Shown here in pieces: positions 18,629-26,119 of a stretch of DNA of 64,000 bases; position 1 is the first letter of the stretch, and every line of letters begins with the position of its first letter. Origin of the DNA: an uncultured Christensenella sp. (GTDB lineage Bacteria > Bacillota > Clostridia > Christensenellales > UBA1242); the NCBI GenBank assembly GCA_949296965.1, contig CASFQL010000010.1:62001-126000 (forward strand). Reading direction: 5' to 3'. The translations under genes were made by a program, and so were the position numbers. The notes beneath the pieces are model-generated. The model saw only the letters and a list, made by a program, of their open reading frames with translations, had not been told where the DNA came from and did not search any database.

Positions 18629-19621
18629 TTATTTTTTATCAAATTCAAAATCTATTTTATTTTTTTGTTCGTTTTCAAAATCATTTAAAACTTCTATATA
18701 ATATTGTTTTGTAGTATTAGGGGAACCGTGTCCCATCCATTTAGCAAGTATATTATCATTTATATTATTTTCTGCACATATTGTTGCAAAAGTATGTCTT
18801 AAATCTTTTTGTGTGAAATTAAATTTACATAATTGTTTAAGTTTTAAAAATTCTTTTTTTATAGTTGTTTCTGAAATAGGGAATACATATTCGCTTGTTT
18901 TTTCTATACTATTTAAAAGTTCTTTTATTTTATTAAATAAAGGAATATGTCTAGTTCCGTTTTTTGATTTTGTTTCATCAATAAAAATAGTTTCTTTTCC
19001 TATGTTTTCCCATTTTAATGTTCTTGCTCCTTGTGGTCTGCAACCACTATAATACATAAATTCAAAAATTTTTCCATATTTTAATTGTTTTGTTTTTTCT
19101 AAAAATATTATTCTTTCAGTTTTATTTAAACTTCTGCCTTTTTCTCTTGTGTGAGTAACTTTATCTATTAACTCTCCAATATTTGTTTTTGTTAATTGAT
19201 TTTTATATGCTTCTCGTAAACAATCTTTGTAACAATCATAAGTATATTTTTTCATTCTACTACTTTTAATTTTATTTAAAGCAATATTGATATCAATAGG
19301 TTTAATTTTATTTAATGGTTTATTTTCAATATAAGGTTTTATATGATTTTTAATGCAATTATCTATTTGGTATAAACTAAGTGGTTTTAATTTTGGTTTT
19401 TTGTAAATATCTCTCCATTTGTTTATCCAATCTAAAATTTTAATTGAATTAATTTTATTTTCTTGTTTTAAATTATCTTTATTCTTAATTTTTTCTTTTA
19501 AATTATTGTAACATTGTTCTTTTGTTTTTCCATAAATTGAAATTTGTTTTTTATTAATAGTTATTCTTGCAAAATATCTATTGTCTTTTCTTTTAATTAT
19601 TTTAATTTTACTTAATTTCAT
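18629..19621 (-). CDS. Tyrosine recombinase (phage integrase)
   Basis: 330 residues from ATG 19621, preceded by AAAAGGAG with ~11-nt spacing; the frame continues upstream to an ATG at 19732 without a ribosome site. N-terminal arm-binding and SAM-like core-binding domains (~1-150) lead to the catalytic domain: GCRPQGA (first Arg), a TKSKNGTRHIP lysine hairpin, KDLRHTFA (second Arg and His; Lys replaces the usual first His), MGHGSPNTTKQYY with the nucleophilic tyrosine. It should catalyse insertion into and excision from the tRNA-Asn site next to it. Confidence 0.95.
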   Translation of the reverse strand: MKLSKIKIIKRKDNRYFARITINKKQISIYGKTKEQCYNNLKEKIKNKDNLKQENKINSIKILDWINKWRDIYKKPKLKPLSLYQIDNCIKNHIKPYIENKPLNKIKPIDINIALNKIKSSRMKKYTYDCYKDCLREAYKNQLTKTNIGELIDKVTHTREKGRSLNKTERIIFLEKTKQLKYGKIFEFMYYSGCRPQGARTLKWENIGKETIFIDETKSKNGTRHIPLFNKIKELLNSIEKTSEYVFPISETTIKKEFLKLKQLCKFNFTQKDLRHTFATICAENNINDNILAKWMGHGSPNTTKQYYIEVLNDFENEQKNKIDFEFDKK

Positions 19622-19816
19622 TTCTAGTGTATCTCCTTTTTCATTAAGATTTACACTATGAATATCGTTTTTTTTAAAAGGGATGACATTATTTGTTATT
19701 AATATTGGTTTTCTACTTTCTTCTGCTCCCATTATAAATATTTCTAAATTTACTGCTGTTTCTTTAATTATATTGATTTGTTTTTATATATTCTATTACT
19801 TCTTTGTTCACTTTAA

Positions 19817-20185
19817 TTATTCTCCTTTGTTATTATCTTTAATTAATTTAAAAGTTCTTTCTTTTTGTTCTGATATTCTATTTAAAATTAGTCCATCAGC
19901 AAAAATATTAAGTTTCTTACATTCTATTTCATTTAGTTGCTCTATTTTTTCTAATAGTGCTTTTTTTTCAGTTAAAACAATTTCTTCTTTTTGATTATTA
20001 ACAAGATTGTCAATTGAGATGTTTAGTTCTTTTGATAGTTTTATTAATATTTCAATATTTGGTTCTGTTTTGTTTTTTATGTAATTGTTAATAGCAGATG
20101 GAGTTAATTCCATTTTTTTTGCTAGTTCTTTTTGACTTAGTTTTTTGTTTTTTAAAATTTTTTTAATATTTTCTCCTAAATTCAT
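19817..20185 (-). CDS. XRE-family repressor of the prophage
   Basis: 122 residues from ATG 20185, chosen because AAAGGAG lies just upstream. Residues 1-60 are a CI/Cro helix-turn-helix (LSQKELAKKMELTPSAINNY), the rest is a helical, charged C-terminus without an evident LexA-type protease. Placed divergently to the early genes with operators between them, it is the likely lysogeny repressor. Confidence 0.85.
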   Translation of the reverse strand: MNLGENIKKILKNKKLSQKELAKKMELTPSAINNYIKNKTEPNIEILIKLSKELNISIDNLVNNQKEEIVLTEKKALLEKIEQLNEIECKKLNIFADGLILNRISEQKERTFKLIKDNNKGE

Positions 20186-20206
20186 TTTTTTGTCTCCTTT
20201 TTTTGT

Positions 20207-20339
20207 TTTATATATATTTTTATTATTTTTTTCAAGCAATATTAATTTTTTTATAAAAAAATTAATAAAATATTGATTTTTTAGTTTACAAATTAATAAA
20301 ATATTGATATATTACTTACATAATTAATAAATTATTAAT
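20207..20339. promoter_or_regulatory. Lysogeny control region: divergent promoters and three phased operators
   Basis: Leftward promoter: -35 TTGAAA (20230-20235), 17 nt, TATAAA (20207-20212). Rightward promoter: TTTACA (20285-20290), 17 nt, TATATT (20308-20313). Three 17-bp sites of the form ATTAATA-N3-TATTRAT lie at 20261-20277, 20292-20308 and 20323-20339, exactly 31 bp apart. The third is a perfect 7-bp inverted repeat; the other two have one mismatch. The middle site fills the rightward spacer. Confidence 0.8.
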
Positions 20340-20354
20340 TAAAAGGAGATAGAT

Positions 20355-20561
20355 ATGTCCAAAGTTAGAGTAAAAATAAGGAATAACTTAGAAGAAGAAG
20401 GTAAATTTAGTATTACTATATCAGAAAATTGTTTACCTGAAAAAACTCCTTATCATATATGGGGATTAGATAAATCAACAAAAAATCTCCTAGAAAGTAT
20501 ATTAGACCTTCTAGGAGTAGATTATGAAACTAGATATTTAATTAAAAAGAAAATAAATTAA
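20355..20561 (+). CDS. Small early phage protein, unknown
   Basis: 68 residues, not recognised. AAAAGGAG at 20341-20348 gives a strong start. As the first gene under the rightward promoter it holds the place of a Cro or excisionase, but no helix-turn-helix is evident. Confidence 0.65.
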   Translation: MSKVRVKIRNNLEEEGKFSITISENCLPEKTPYHIWGLDKSTKNLLESILDLLGVDYETRYLIKKKIN

Positions 20562-20594
20562 AAATCATAAGATTGAATTTAAAGGGAAAAATTA

Positions 20595-20789
20595 ATGTTT
20601 AAAAATAAAGATATAATTGAAAAAAATATTAAAGAAAAATGTAACTATTGTTTAAATGTAAATACACAGTTAACTTGTTTAAATTATTTAAATTGTCCTT
20701 ATCAAAAACAATGTAAAGCAAATGTTGTAATTAATGATTATGAAAATATAAAAGAAATTATAGTTTTTAAGAATAATTTAAAAACTTAA
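20595..20789 (+). CDS. Stand-alone cysteine-cluster protein homologous to the Rep N-terminus
   Basis: 64 residues. Residues ~15-60 repeat the N-terminal part of the Rep protein at 31540 with the same pattern C-x2-C-x8-C-x5-C-x5-C, and the DNA is also very similar (about 20637-20770 versus 31618-31751). The pattern suggests a small zinc-binding domain. AAAGGG lies 9 nt upstream. It may modulate Rep or bind the same DNA. Confidence 0.75.
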   Translation: MFKNKDIIEKNIKEKCNYCLNVNTQLTCLNYLNCPYQKQCKANVVINDYENIKEIIVFKNNLKT

Positions 20790-21278
20790 ATTATAAGTTA
20801 TGATTTTATTTATTTTTTTGTTTGTTATGTTTTTATGAAAAATTATTATTTGATTTTTACTAACAATTTTATTTGTAAAATTTTTTTCTTCTAAAAGAAA
20901 AAGAAAAATATTATAGTTACAAATTTTGTTTAATTTATTTATATTTATTTTTATTGGATTAATTTTATCTAATGATTTTAAATTATTGTTATTATAAAAA
21001 TTAATTAAATTATTTAATATTTGATTTTCTTTATAGAATAAAGTATATGGTTTTTCATTATTAGTTTTGTAATTTTCATCATTAGTAATTCCTAATTTAC
21101 CATTATCAATAAAAAAATAAATATTAGAATTGTTTTTTAAAGTAATTAAAGCAAGTTCTGACATATCATTATCTTTTAAAGTTATGTATTTTAATGTTTT
21201 TTTATCATTTAAAAGAAATTGTGTCTTTTTATTAAGTTCTTGTTTAATTTCTTCTGAAAAAGTTTTATTTATTTTCAT
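20778..21278 (-). CDS. Unrecognised phage accessory protein
   Basis: 166 residues, Asn/Lys/Ile-rich, without membrane segment or known motif. GAGGT precedes the ATG. It is the only leftward gene inside the rightward block and its end overlaps the preceding rightward gene by 12 nt, so it may be a lysogenically expressed accessory (moron-like) gene. Confidence 0.65.
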   Translation of the reverse strand: MKINKTFSEEIKQELNKKTQFLLNDKKTLKYITLKDNDMSELALITLKNNSNIYFFIDNGKLGITNDENYKTNNEKPYTLFYKENQILNNLINFYNNNNLKSLDKINPIKININKLNKICNYNIFLFLLEEKNFTNKIVSKNQIIIFHKNITNKKINKIITYNLSF

Positions 21279-21353
21279 TATGTTTACCTCGATTAATTAT
21301 TTAGTTTAACAAGTTTTTATATAAAAATCAATATTTTAAAAGGAATAGCAATA

Positions 21354-21647
21354 ATGACAATAAAAGAAATAATTAATTCTTTTTATGGAAAATCAAAAGA
21401 AGAAATAATTAATAAGTTAAAATCAATAAAAAAAGATTTAGAAAAGGAGTGCAAAATGGAAGAAAAAATTTATTATATCTTAACTGATACTTATGTTCAC
21501 GAGTGTATTGGAAAAGAAAGTTTAAAAAAGAAAGTTAATGCTTTACAGGTATTAGGAATTGACTTTGAAGTTTTTCAAAAAGTTGATGGAGAAGAAAGAA
21601 AAGTTTTAGTTGGAATTAATGATTTTTTAAAAGTGTTAGGTGTTTAG
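21354..21647 (+). CDS. Unrecognised phage protein
   Basis: 97 residues, helical N-terminal half then a beta-rich part from an internal Met near 35 (MEEKIYYILTD). AAAAGGA precedes the ATG; an internal AAAGGAG before that second Met could allow a shorter product too. It is followed after one base by the 239-aa gene. Confidence 0.6.
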   Translation: MTIKEIINSFYGKSKEEIINKLKSIKKDLEKECKMEEKIYYILTDTYVHECIGKESLKKKVNALQVLGIDFEVFQKVDGEERKVLVGINDFLKVLGV

Positions 21648-21648
21648 T

Positions 21649-22368
21649 ATGGAAGAAGATTTTTATATTGATTATTTACCGGGAATAAAGTTTGATAATT
21701 CTAATATTACACTTGCTTTAAAAGATATAGTGAAGATATTAGAAGAAACGCAAAGAAACGATTATAAATTTCTATGTGCTATAAGACAACTAATAAAAGA
21801 TAGTTCTCATGGTAACTTAATTTTAAGTGGACATATTGAAAATTTAAAATATTCTTGGGTTTCAAGTGATTATACAGTTATTACAATTTTACAAAAGTTA
21901 TTTGGTTTTTCAGTAGATTATATAGAAAAAGTTACAAGAATTATTAATAAATTTTTAATTTTGAAACCTTTCGGCGACGTCGCCGAGAAAAATATACGAG
22001 CAGTTTATTATGTTTTAGAAGAATTAAATTCTTATACAATATCAAAATTAAAAGAATTATTGCCTTTGTCAATTGAGCAAATAAAGAAGGCTTTTGATAA
22101 AAAAGACCTTACATATAAATCTACCGTGAAAGAGATTAGAGAGTATGTTAAGTCAATAAAAGGAACTAGTAAAGAAAAAGTCATTGAAGAAAATGATAAT
22201 GAAGAAGAAAGTGAAATAACTGATTGTGGACAATATGTTAAATTCAGTTCAGAAAATTTTGAGTTTATTAAGAATATTGTGTTAGATAAAAGTAATTCAT
22301 ATAAAGATACTTCTTCGGTAGTTGCAGCAATGATTGAGTATTTTAGAGTTAATAAAATTAAATTGTAG
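21649..22368 (+). CDS. Unrecognised phage protein with GC-rich palindrome
   Basis: 239 residues from ATG 21649, one base after the previous stop; TTAGGTG lies just upstream. Mostly helical, with an acidic stretch (~180-190) and a short C-terminal helical part. No known domain is visible; a replication, partition or regulatory role is possible. It contains the palindrome at 21971-21986. Confidence 0.65.
   Translation: MEEDFYIDYLPGIKFDNSNITLALKDIVKILEETQRNDYKFLCAIRQLIKDSSHGNLILSGHIENLKYSWVSSDYTVITILQKLFGFSVDYIEKVTRIINKFLILKPFGDVAEKNIRAVYYVLEELNSYTISKLKELLPLSIEQIKKAFDKKDLTYKSTVKEIREYVKSIKGTSKEKVIEENDNEEESEITDCGQYVKFSSENFEFIKNIVLDKSNSYKDTSSVVAAMIEYFRVNKIKL
21971..21986. repeat. Perfect 16-bp GC-rich palindrome
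   Basis: TCGGCGACGTCGCCGA, 12 of 16 bases G or C, inside a gene that is otherwise very AT-rich. It encodes part of FGDVAE. Confidence 0.9.
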
Positions 22369-22641
22369 AAATCTCACAACCATTATGTAATAAGTATTGC
22401 CAACTTTTACAAGTCTCCTTTTTTTTAAAAAAAATATGGTTAATTAAGTAATGTGAGAGATTAGTAGGAAGTGATTCCTACTTTATGGGGTGCTGGTATG
22501 CTTTTAAATATAGTTCAATTCTATATACCCCTTATAATGATATATACACAATACAACATTGAGAATTAAAGCGCGCAAATTCAAAATAGTATGTATTTGT
22601 TTGGTATATATAAATTTTTAAAAAGGAAAGGTATAAAAATT
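22369..22641 (+). other. Structured non-coding region before the ssDNA-binding gene
   Basis: Hairpin AGTAGGAA-GTGA-TTCCTACT at 22463-22482. An imperfect long-range pairing joins AATCTCACA (~22370) with TGTGAGAGATT (~22452). A 23-codon frame (22498-22569) has GGGGTG before its ATG but looks unconvincing as a gene. The region could hold a promoter, a minus-strand origin or a leader. Confidence 0.5.
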
Positions 22642-22959
22642 ATGGAAAAAGAAAATGTATCAGAAATAAGTAAGTATGGCGAGGGTAATTTCGCAAAATT
22701 TAAAAAATTGTATATTGGGTCAGCAAGTGGAATTTCTAAAAAAGGTAATGCGTATTGTATGGTTAGATTTTTAGAGATAAATAGATATGGTAATGGAGAT
22801 ATTGTTACTTTATCTTGTAGAAATGATGTATTGCCTGAAATGTGTCAACAATTAAAATGTGGTGATTTAGTTGAAGTTATTGTTGATGTTCAAAATATGG
22901 TAGATTCTCCTGTTTTAGTTGATATTATTAATAAAGTTGCTGACTCTAAAATTCTTTAA
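22642..22959 (+). CDS. Candidate ssDNA-binding protein (gene V-like)
   Basis: 105 residues from ATG 22642, preceded by AAAGGAAAGG. The pattern of short beta strands (KLYIGSASGISKKGNAYCMV, then GDIVTLSCRNDV and LKCGDLVEVIVDV) looks like a single OB-type barrel of the size of filamentous phage ssDNA-binding proteins, which coat plus strands and hand them to the assembly machine. Sequence identity to a known family is not something I can claim; position before the coat genes supports it. Confidence 0.6.
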   Translation: MEKENVSEISKYGEGNFAKFKKLYIGSASGISKKGNAYCMVRFLEINRYGNGDIVTLSCRNDVLPEMCQQLKCGDLVEVIVDVQNMVDSPVLVDIINKVADSKIL

Positions 22960-22976
22960 TAATTTTTAGGGGGAAT

Positions 22977-23237
22977 ATGTATAAATTTTATAATAGTAAT
23001 GGTAAAGAAGTTATATTGTTAAATCCTAGTGAGAAATCAAAAAAATATGCAATAGAATTAAAGCATAAAAAAGCATTAACTAATTCAGGTAAAAGAAAAA
23101 TTGATAAATCAACTGGTAAGCAACGAAAACTCACTGGGAAGCAACTAGCATATCGTGCTGGTTATCTTGCACATCAAAAAGATAGTAATAGGGCTTTTAA
23201 ATCACAACATCCAAGATATAAAAGAAAAACAGGTTAA
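22977..23237 (+). CDS. Small basic phage protein
   Basis: 86 residues, strongly basic, especially the C-terminal half (TGKQLAYRAGYLAHQKDSNR and a Lys/Arg tail). GGGGGAATATG is the start context. It is not recognised; the charge suggests nucleic-acid binding. Confidence 0.65.
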   Translation: MYKFYNSNGKEVILLNPSEKSKKYAIELKHKKALTNSGKRKIDKSTGKQRKLTGKQLAYRAGYLAHQKDSNRAFKSQHPRYKRKTG

Positions 23238-23251
23238 TTGGAATTTATTTT

Positions 23252-23557
23252 GTGAAGGTAAAAAGCCAAAAAGAAATAAAGAAAAATGAGTTTAGAAAAA
23301 ATAAAGTTACGCGACATCCAGCATATATTTATGCTAGGATTGGTAATGAATATAAATATATTGGTTTAACTCATTCTCCTATTACTAATAATGTAAAAAA
23401 TATTGAATTAGAGAAAAATCCAAATCCGATAGATAAAAGAGTTTCATATTTTAGGCCAAAGTCTGAAAAAGAAAAAATTAATAAATTTAAGAAGAAAGAA
23501 GTAGGTTGGTTTTTCTCTAAAAGAGATAAAGAAAATATTGATAAGTATAAAAGATAG
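23252..23557 (+). CDS. Small basic phage protein, GTG start
   Basis: 101 residues; GTG at 23252 with a weak GGAA upstream, 14 nt after the previous stop. A compact central part (HPAYIYARIGNEYKYIGLTHS) is followed by a charged C-terminus. Not recognised; such RHPxYIY..YIGLTHS proteins occur in mobile elements of Clostridia to my memory, without known function. Confidence 0.6.
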   Translation: MKVKSQKEIKKNEFRKNKVTRHPAYIYARIGNEYKYIGLTHSPITNNVKNIELEKNPNPIDKRVSYFRPKSEKEKINKFKKKEVGWFFSKRDKENIDKYKR

Positions 23558-23757
23558 CAATAAAAAAAGAGAGACATAACACGAGTAAAATACTTTGGTT
23601 ATGATTACGAGATACCGAATAAATTCGTTTTTCTCTCAACTCTCTAAAATTATTATATGTTGTTTTTTATAAAAAGTCAATAATAAAATTTAATATTAGA
23701 TAAAAGTAAGTCTTGTGAAAACAGTAGCAAGCAATTTAAAAATAAAAGTGAGGGAAT
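23558..23757 (+). other. Spacer with weak inverted repeats before the coat candidates
   Basis: GAGAGA near 23570 can pair with TCTCTC near 23632, enclosing a long loop. No open frame with a ribosome site is visible. A promoter for the coat genes may be here but none is clear. Confidence 0.4.
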
Positions 23758-23958
23758 ATGGGAATTTTAAAAAATATAGGTTATGTATTACTTGGAATTT
23801 TATTAGCAGTTGGTATATATTGTTTAACTGTTGCCATTGGTTGTGCAGTTAATGGTATTTCATTTCAGCAACAAATAGTAGAATGGTTTGGTCCAGCAAA
23901 AGAAGTAGCCGAAGAAGTAGTTAATGAAGTTTCTACTAGTGCAAGATTATTATTTTAG
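23758..23958 (+). CDS. Short membrane protein, candidate virion (coat) protein
   Basis: 66 residues. A hydrophobic segment (~8-33) with small residues is followed by an acidic amphipathic helix (AKEVAEEVVNEVSTSA). GTGAGGG precedes the ATG. Size, single membrane helix and position before a terminator fit an inovirus coat or minor coat protein. The charge order (hydrophobic first, acidic after) is unlike M13 pVIII. Confidence 0.55.
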   Translation: MGILKNIGYVLLGILLAVGIYCLTVAIGCAVNGISFQQQIVEWFGPAKEVAEEVVNEVSTSARLLF

Positions 23959-23961
23959 TGT

Positions 23962-24120
23962 ATGAAAAAAATATTAATGATAATTTTAATAGTTGTGTTG
24001 GTAATATTATTTGGAAGTTTACCGCTTGCAATATTAAGTAAGATATTTGAATACATAGGAATTGCATTAAATTGGCTTGCTAAAAGTATTAACTTCTTTG
24101 GGTTTAATGGAATTTTATAA
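23962..24120 (+). CDS. 52-aa membrane protein, candidate major coat protein
   Basis: 52 residues starting 3 nt after the preceding stop: a KK start, a 20-residue hydrophobic signal-like segment ending near PLA, then an amphipathic helix (KIFEYIGIALNWLAKSINFF). No Shine-Dalgarno site; translation is probably coupled. Directly followed by a strong terminator, as is usual for abundantly made coat genes. Confidence 0.6.
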   Translation: MKKILMIILIVVLVILFGSLPLAILSKIFEYIGIALNWLAKSINFFGFNGIL

Positions 24121-24126
24121 AATATT

Positions 24127-24166
24127 AAAAAGCACTAGAATTTTAATAATTTTGGTGCTTTTTTTA
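24127..24166 (+). terminator. Terminator after the coat candidates
   Basis: 16-bp RNA stem with two G-U pairs (24127-24142 / 24148-24163) around a 5-nt loop, ending in a T run. AAAAGGAG of the next gene begins right behind it. Confidence 0.8.
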
Positions 24167-24179
24167 AAAGGAGAAAGAA

Positions 24180-25466
24180 TTGAGAGTATTAAAAAGTATT
24201 GGAGACATTTGTTTATTTTTCTTGTGTATAATATTTATAATTGTTGATATACTTTTTATTTATTATCGTTTTATTGATTCAGATAAAACAATTGGAATAA
24301 ATATTGTTGGAAATCAAGTTGGAACTGATTATATACATTATGAAGATGGGATGACTGAGCAAGAAAAGAAAGAATTTGAAGATAGACTACTTTTTGAAAT
24401 TAATCTTTATGATAACACTGAAAAGAATGGTATATTTTTAGCAGAATTTCAATTTAACTATTTTACTACATATAAGTTACAAGTAAGTGATTATCGTTCA
24501 AGTGGTTATCAGTTGGTCTTTAATGATAAAGAAGCAAGTGAAGTATTTGGTAGTGCTGGAATAAATGCTGGATATAATGAGAATGTTGAAGATATGTATT
24601 TACAAGGTTTTTATGAAACTACTGACTTTGTTAATTGGAAAGGTAATCAACAAATTACTACTGGTATTAAAAGAGATACTGAGTATATTATTAAAATTGA
24701 TGGTAAACCTTTTAGTTTAAATTTTAATGGAACTTATAAAACTACTGAAAAAGTCTTAGGTTTTTTATGGGATAAAGAAGTAACAAAAGAATATACATTT
24801 ACAGATTTATTTTTATATTTAATCGATAGTGCTTCAAAATCAAGCGAAGGAGAAAGTTCTTTTTATATTACACCTGATTTTAGTAATTGGTTTACAATAA
24901 AAAAATTTAATGAAGATGGTGTATTGGAAGAAAATGTTTATTCAGATATTGTTAAAAATTATGCACATGTAAAAATTAATTATACAAAAGATGGTATGGT
25001 TAGTTCTAAACAATCTTTATTTGGTATGATTAATAGTAATCCTAGTTTTGATTTATTTGAAAATGATTTTAATTCAGAATATTGGGTTTCTAATATTATA
25101 TATAATTTAGATGAAAGTTATTTGAGTTATCGTTATAGTGAATTGTATCAAGGTTATTTTGTAAGCATTTCACAAGAATTTTCAAATAAATTTTCTAAAA
25201 TGCCTAGTTCAAAAATTAATTTAGTTATTGATTTAGATTCAGATTATCTAAAGAATAATAACTATAATATTGTTGGTGTTGATTATAATGGTTTAGAAAA
25301 TTTAAAAATTTATACTTTAACTATAAAAAGTAGCAATACAAAAGTTATTAATATGTTGTCATCGTGCTTAAATGAAGATTTGCACTTTTTTAAACATACT
25401 TCTAATATTCAATTTAATTGGGTTGAAAGTAAATTACCTTCATCGTGCGAGGAGGTAATATTATGA
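24180..25466 (+). CDS. Membrane-anchored phage protein with large exterior domain
   Basis: 428 residues; TTG start 6 nt after AAAAGGAG. One N-terminal membrane helix (~8-30) and a long hydrophilic beta-rich domain, so most of the protein should be outside the membrane. Not recognised. In filamentous phages this position is usual for minor virion proteins. The end overlaps the next gene by 4 nt. Confidence 0.65.
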   Translation: MRVLKSIGDICLFFLCIIFIIVDILFIYYRFIDSDKTIGINIVGNQVGTDYIHYEDGMTEQEKKEFEDRLLFEINLYDNTEKNGIFLAEFQFNYFTTYKLQVSDYRSSGYQLVFNDKEASEVFGSAGINAGYNENVEDMYLQGFYETTDFVNWKGNQQITTGIKRDTEYIIKIDGKPFSLNFNGTYKTTEKVLGFLWDKEVTKEYTFTDLFLYLIDSASKSSEGESSFYITPDFSNWFTIKKFNEDGVLEENVYSDIVKNYAHVKINYTKDGMVSSKQSLFGMINSNPSFDLFENDFNSEYWVSNIIYNLDESYLSYRYSELYQGYFVSISQEFSNKFSKMPSSKINLVIDLDSDYLKNNNYNIVGVDYNGLENLKIYTLTIKSSNTKVINMLSSCLNEDLHFFKHTSNIQFNWVESKLPSSCEEVIL

Positions 25467-26110
25467 TAAATTTATTAGGTGGAATATTTGGTTCTATTTC
25501 AAATTTTTTTGGAAAGATTGGTAATATAATAATTTATGGTTTAATATTAATATTAGTTATTTATTGTATTATTCTTTTGTCAAAATATGAAACAACAAGG
25601 AAATTTTTAGTATATTTTATTGCAATAGTAATTTGTGCAAGTGGAATATATTGTAGTTTTGGTCTTTATGATGAATTAACATCTTCTTCGTATGTTAATG
25701 GTTCTTTTGAATCATTAAATAATAAGAGAGAAGATAGTTTTTATTTTGAAACGAATTATATTATTTTTAACCAGGATAGTGAAGATGTTAATAAATATTT
25801 ATTTAGTAAAGACCTTGATAAAGTTAAAGATTTTAATGCAGACGAAAATAAATATATAGTTTACTTTAATGATTATGAAATTATAGTAAATTTACAATTC
25901 ACACCAGGAAGTATTTATTTTTCAATTCCTTTTGAATTTTTAAATACTGAAGGTAATAATTTGACAACTTTTGATTTGCATATATCTATTAAATTTTTAA
26001 GTAGCAAAACTCAGTTAAGTATGTGGGTTTTTCAAAATGAAAATTATCAATATTTATCACAATATATTAATGATTTTGGTTTTAGATTAAAAGTCGAAAA
26101 AGTTATATAA
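25463..26110 (+). CDS. Phage protein with two or three membrane segments
   Basis: 215 residues from ATG 25463, with GAGGAGG upstream. Hydrophobic segments at ~1-35 and ~45-70 precede a soluble beta-rich C-terminal part. It resembles in layout a pVI-like minor virion or assembly component, but I cannot prove homology. Coupled to the preceding gene by the ATGATAA overlap. Confidence 0.6.
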   Translation: MINLLGGIFGSISNFFGKIGNIIIYGLILILVIYCIILLSKYETTRKFLVYFIAIVICASGIYCSFGLYDELTSSSYVNGSFESLNNKREDSFYFETNYIIFNQDSEDVNKYLFSKDLDKVKDFNADENKYIVYFNDYEIIVNLQFTPGSIYFSIPFEFLNTEGNNLTTFDLHISIKFLSSKTQLSMWVFQNENYQYLSQYINDFGFRLKVEKVI

Positions 26111-26119
26111 GGAGAAAAA

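Noticed and set aside
18629..19732. ATG 19732 as integrase start
   Set aside because: No ribosome site there, whereas AAAAGGAG precedes ATG 19621; not fully excluded.
20778..20789. Frameshift or truncation between the cysteine-cluster gene and Rep
   Set aside because: The two are 11 kb apart and each has its own start and stop; duplication explains the similarity better than gene breakage.
22498..22569. 23-codon open frame with GGGGTG upstream
   Set aside because: Too short and in a structured region; a start signal alone does not support it.
23371..23577. Leftward frame opposite the 101-aa phage gene
   Set aside because: Antisense shadow of a plus-strand gene with no ribosome site.
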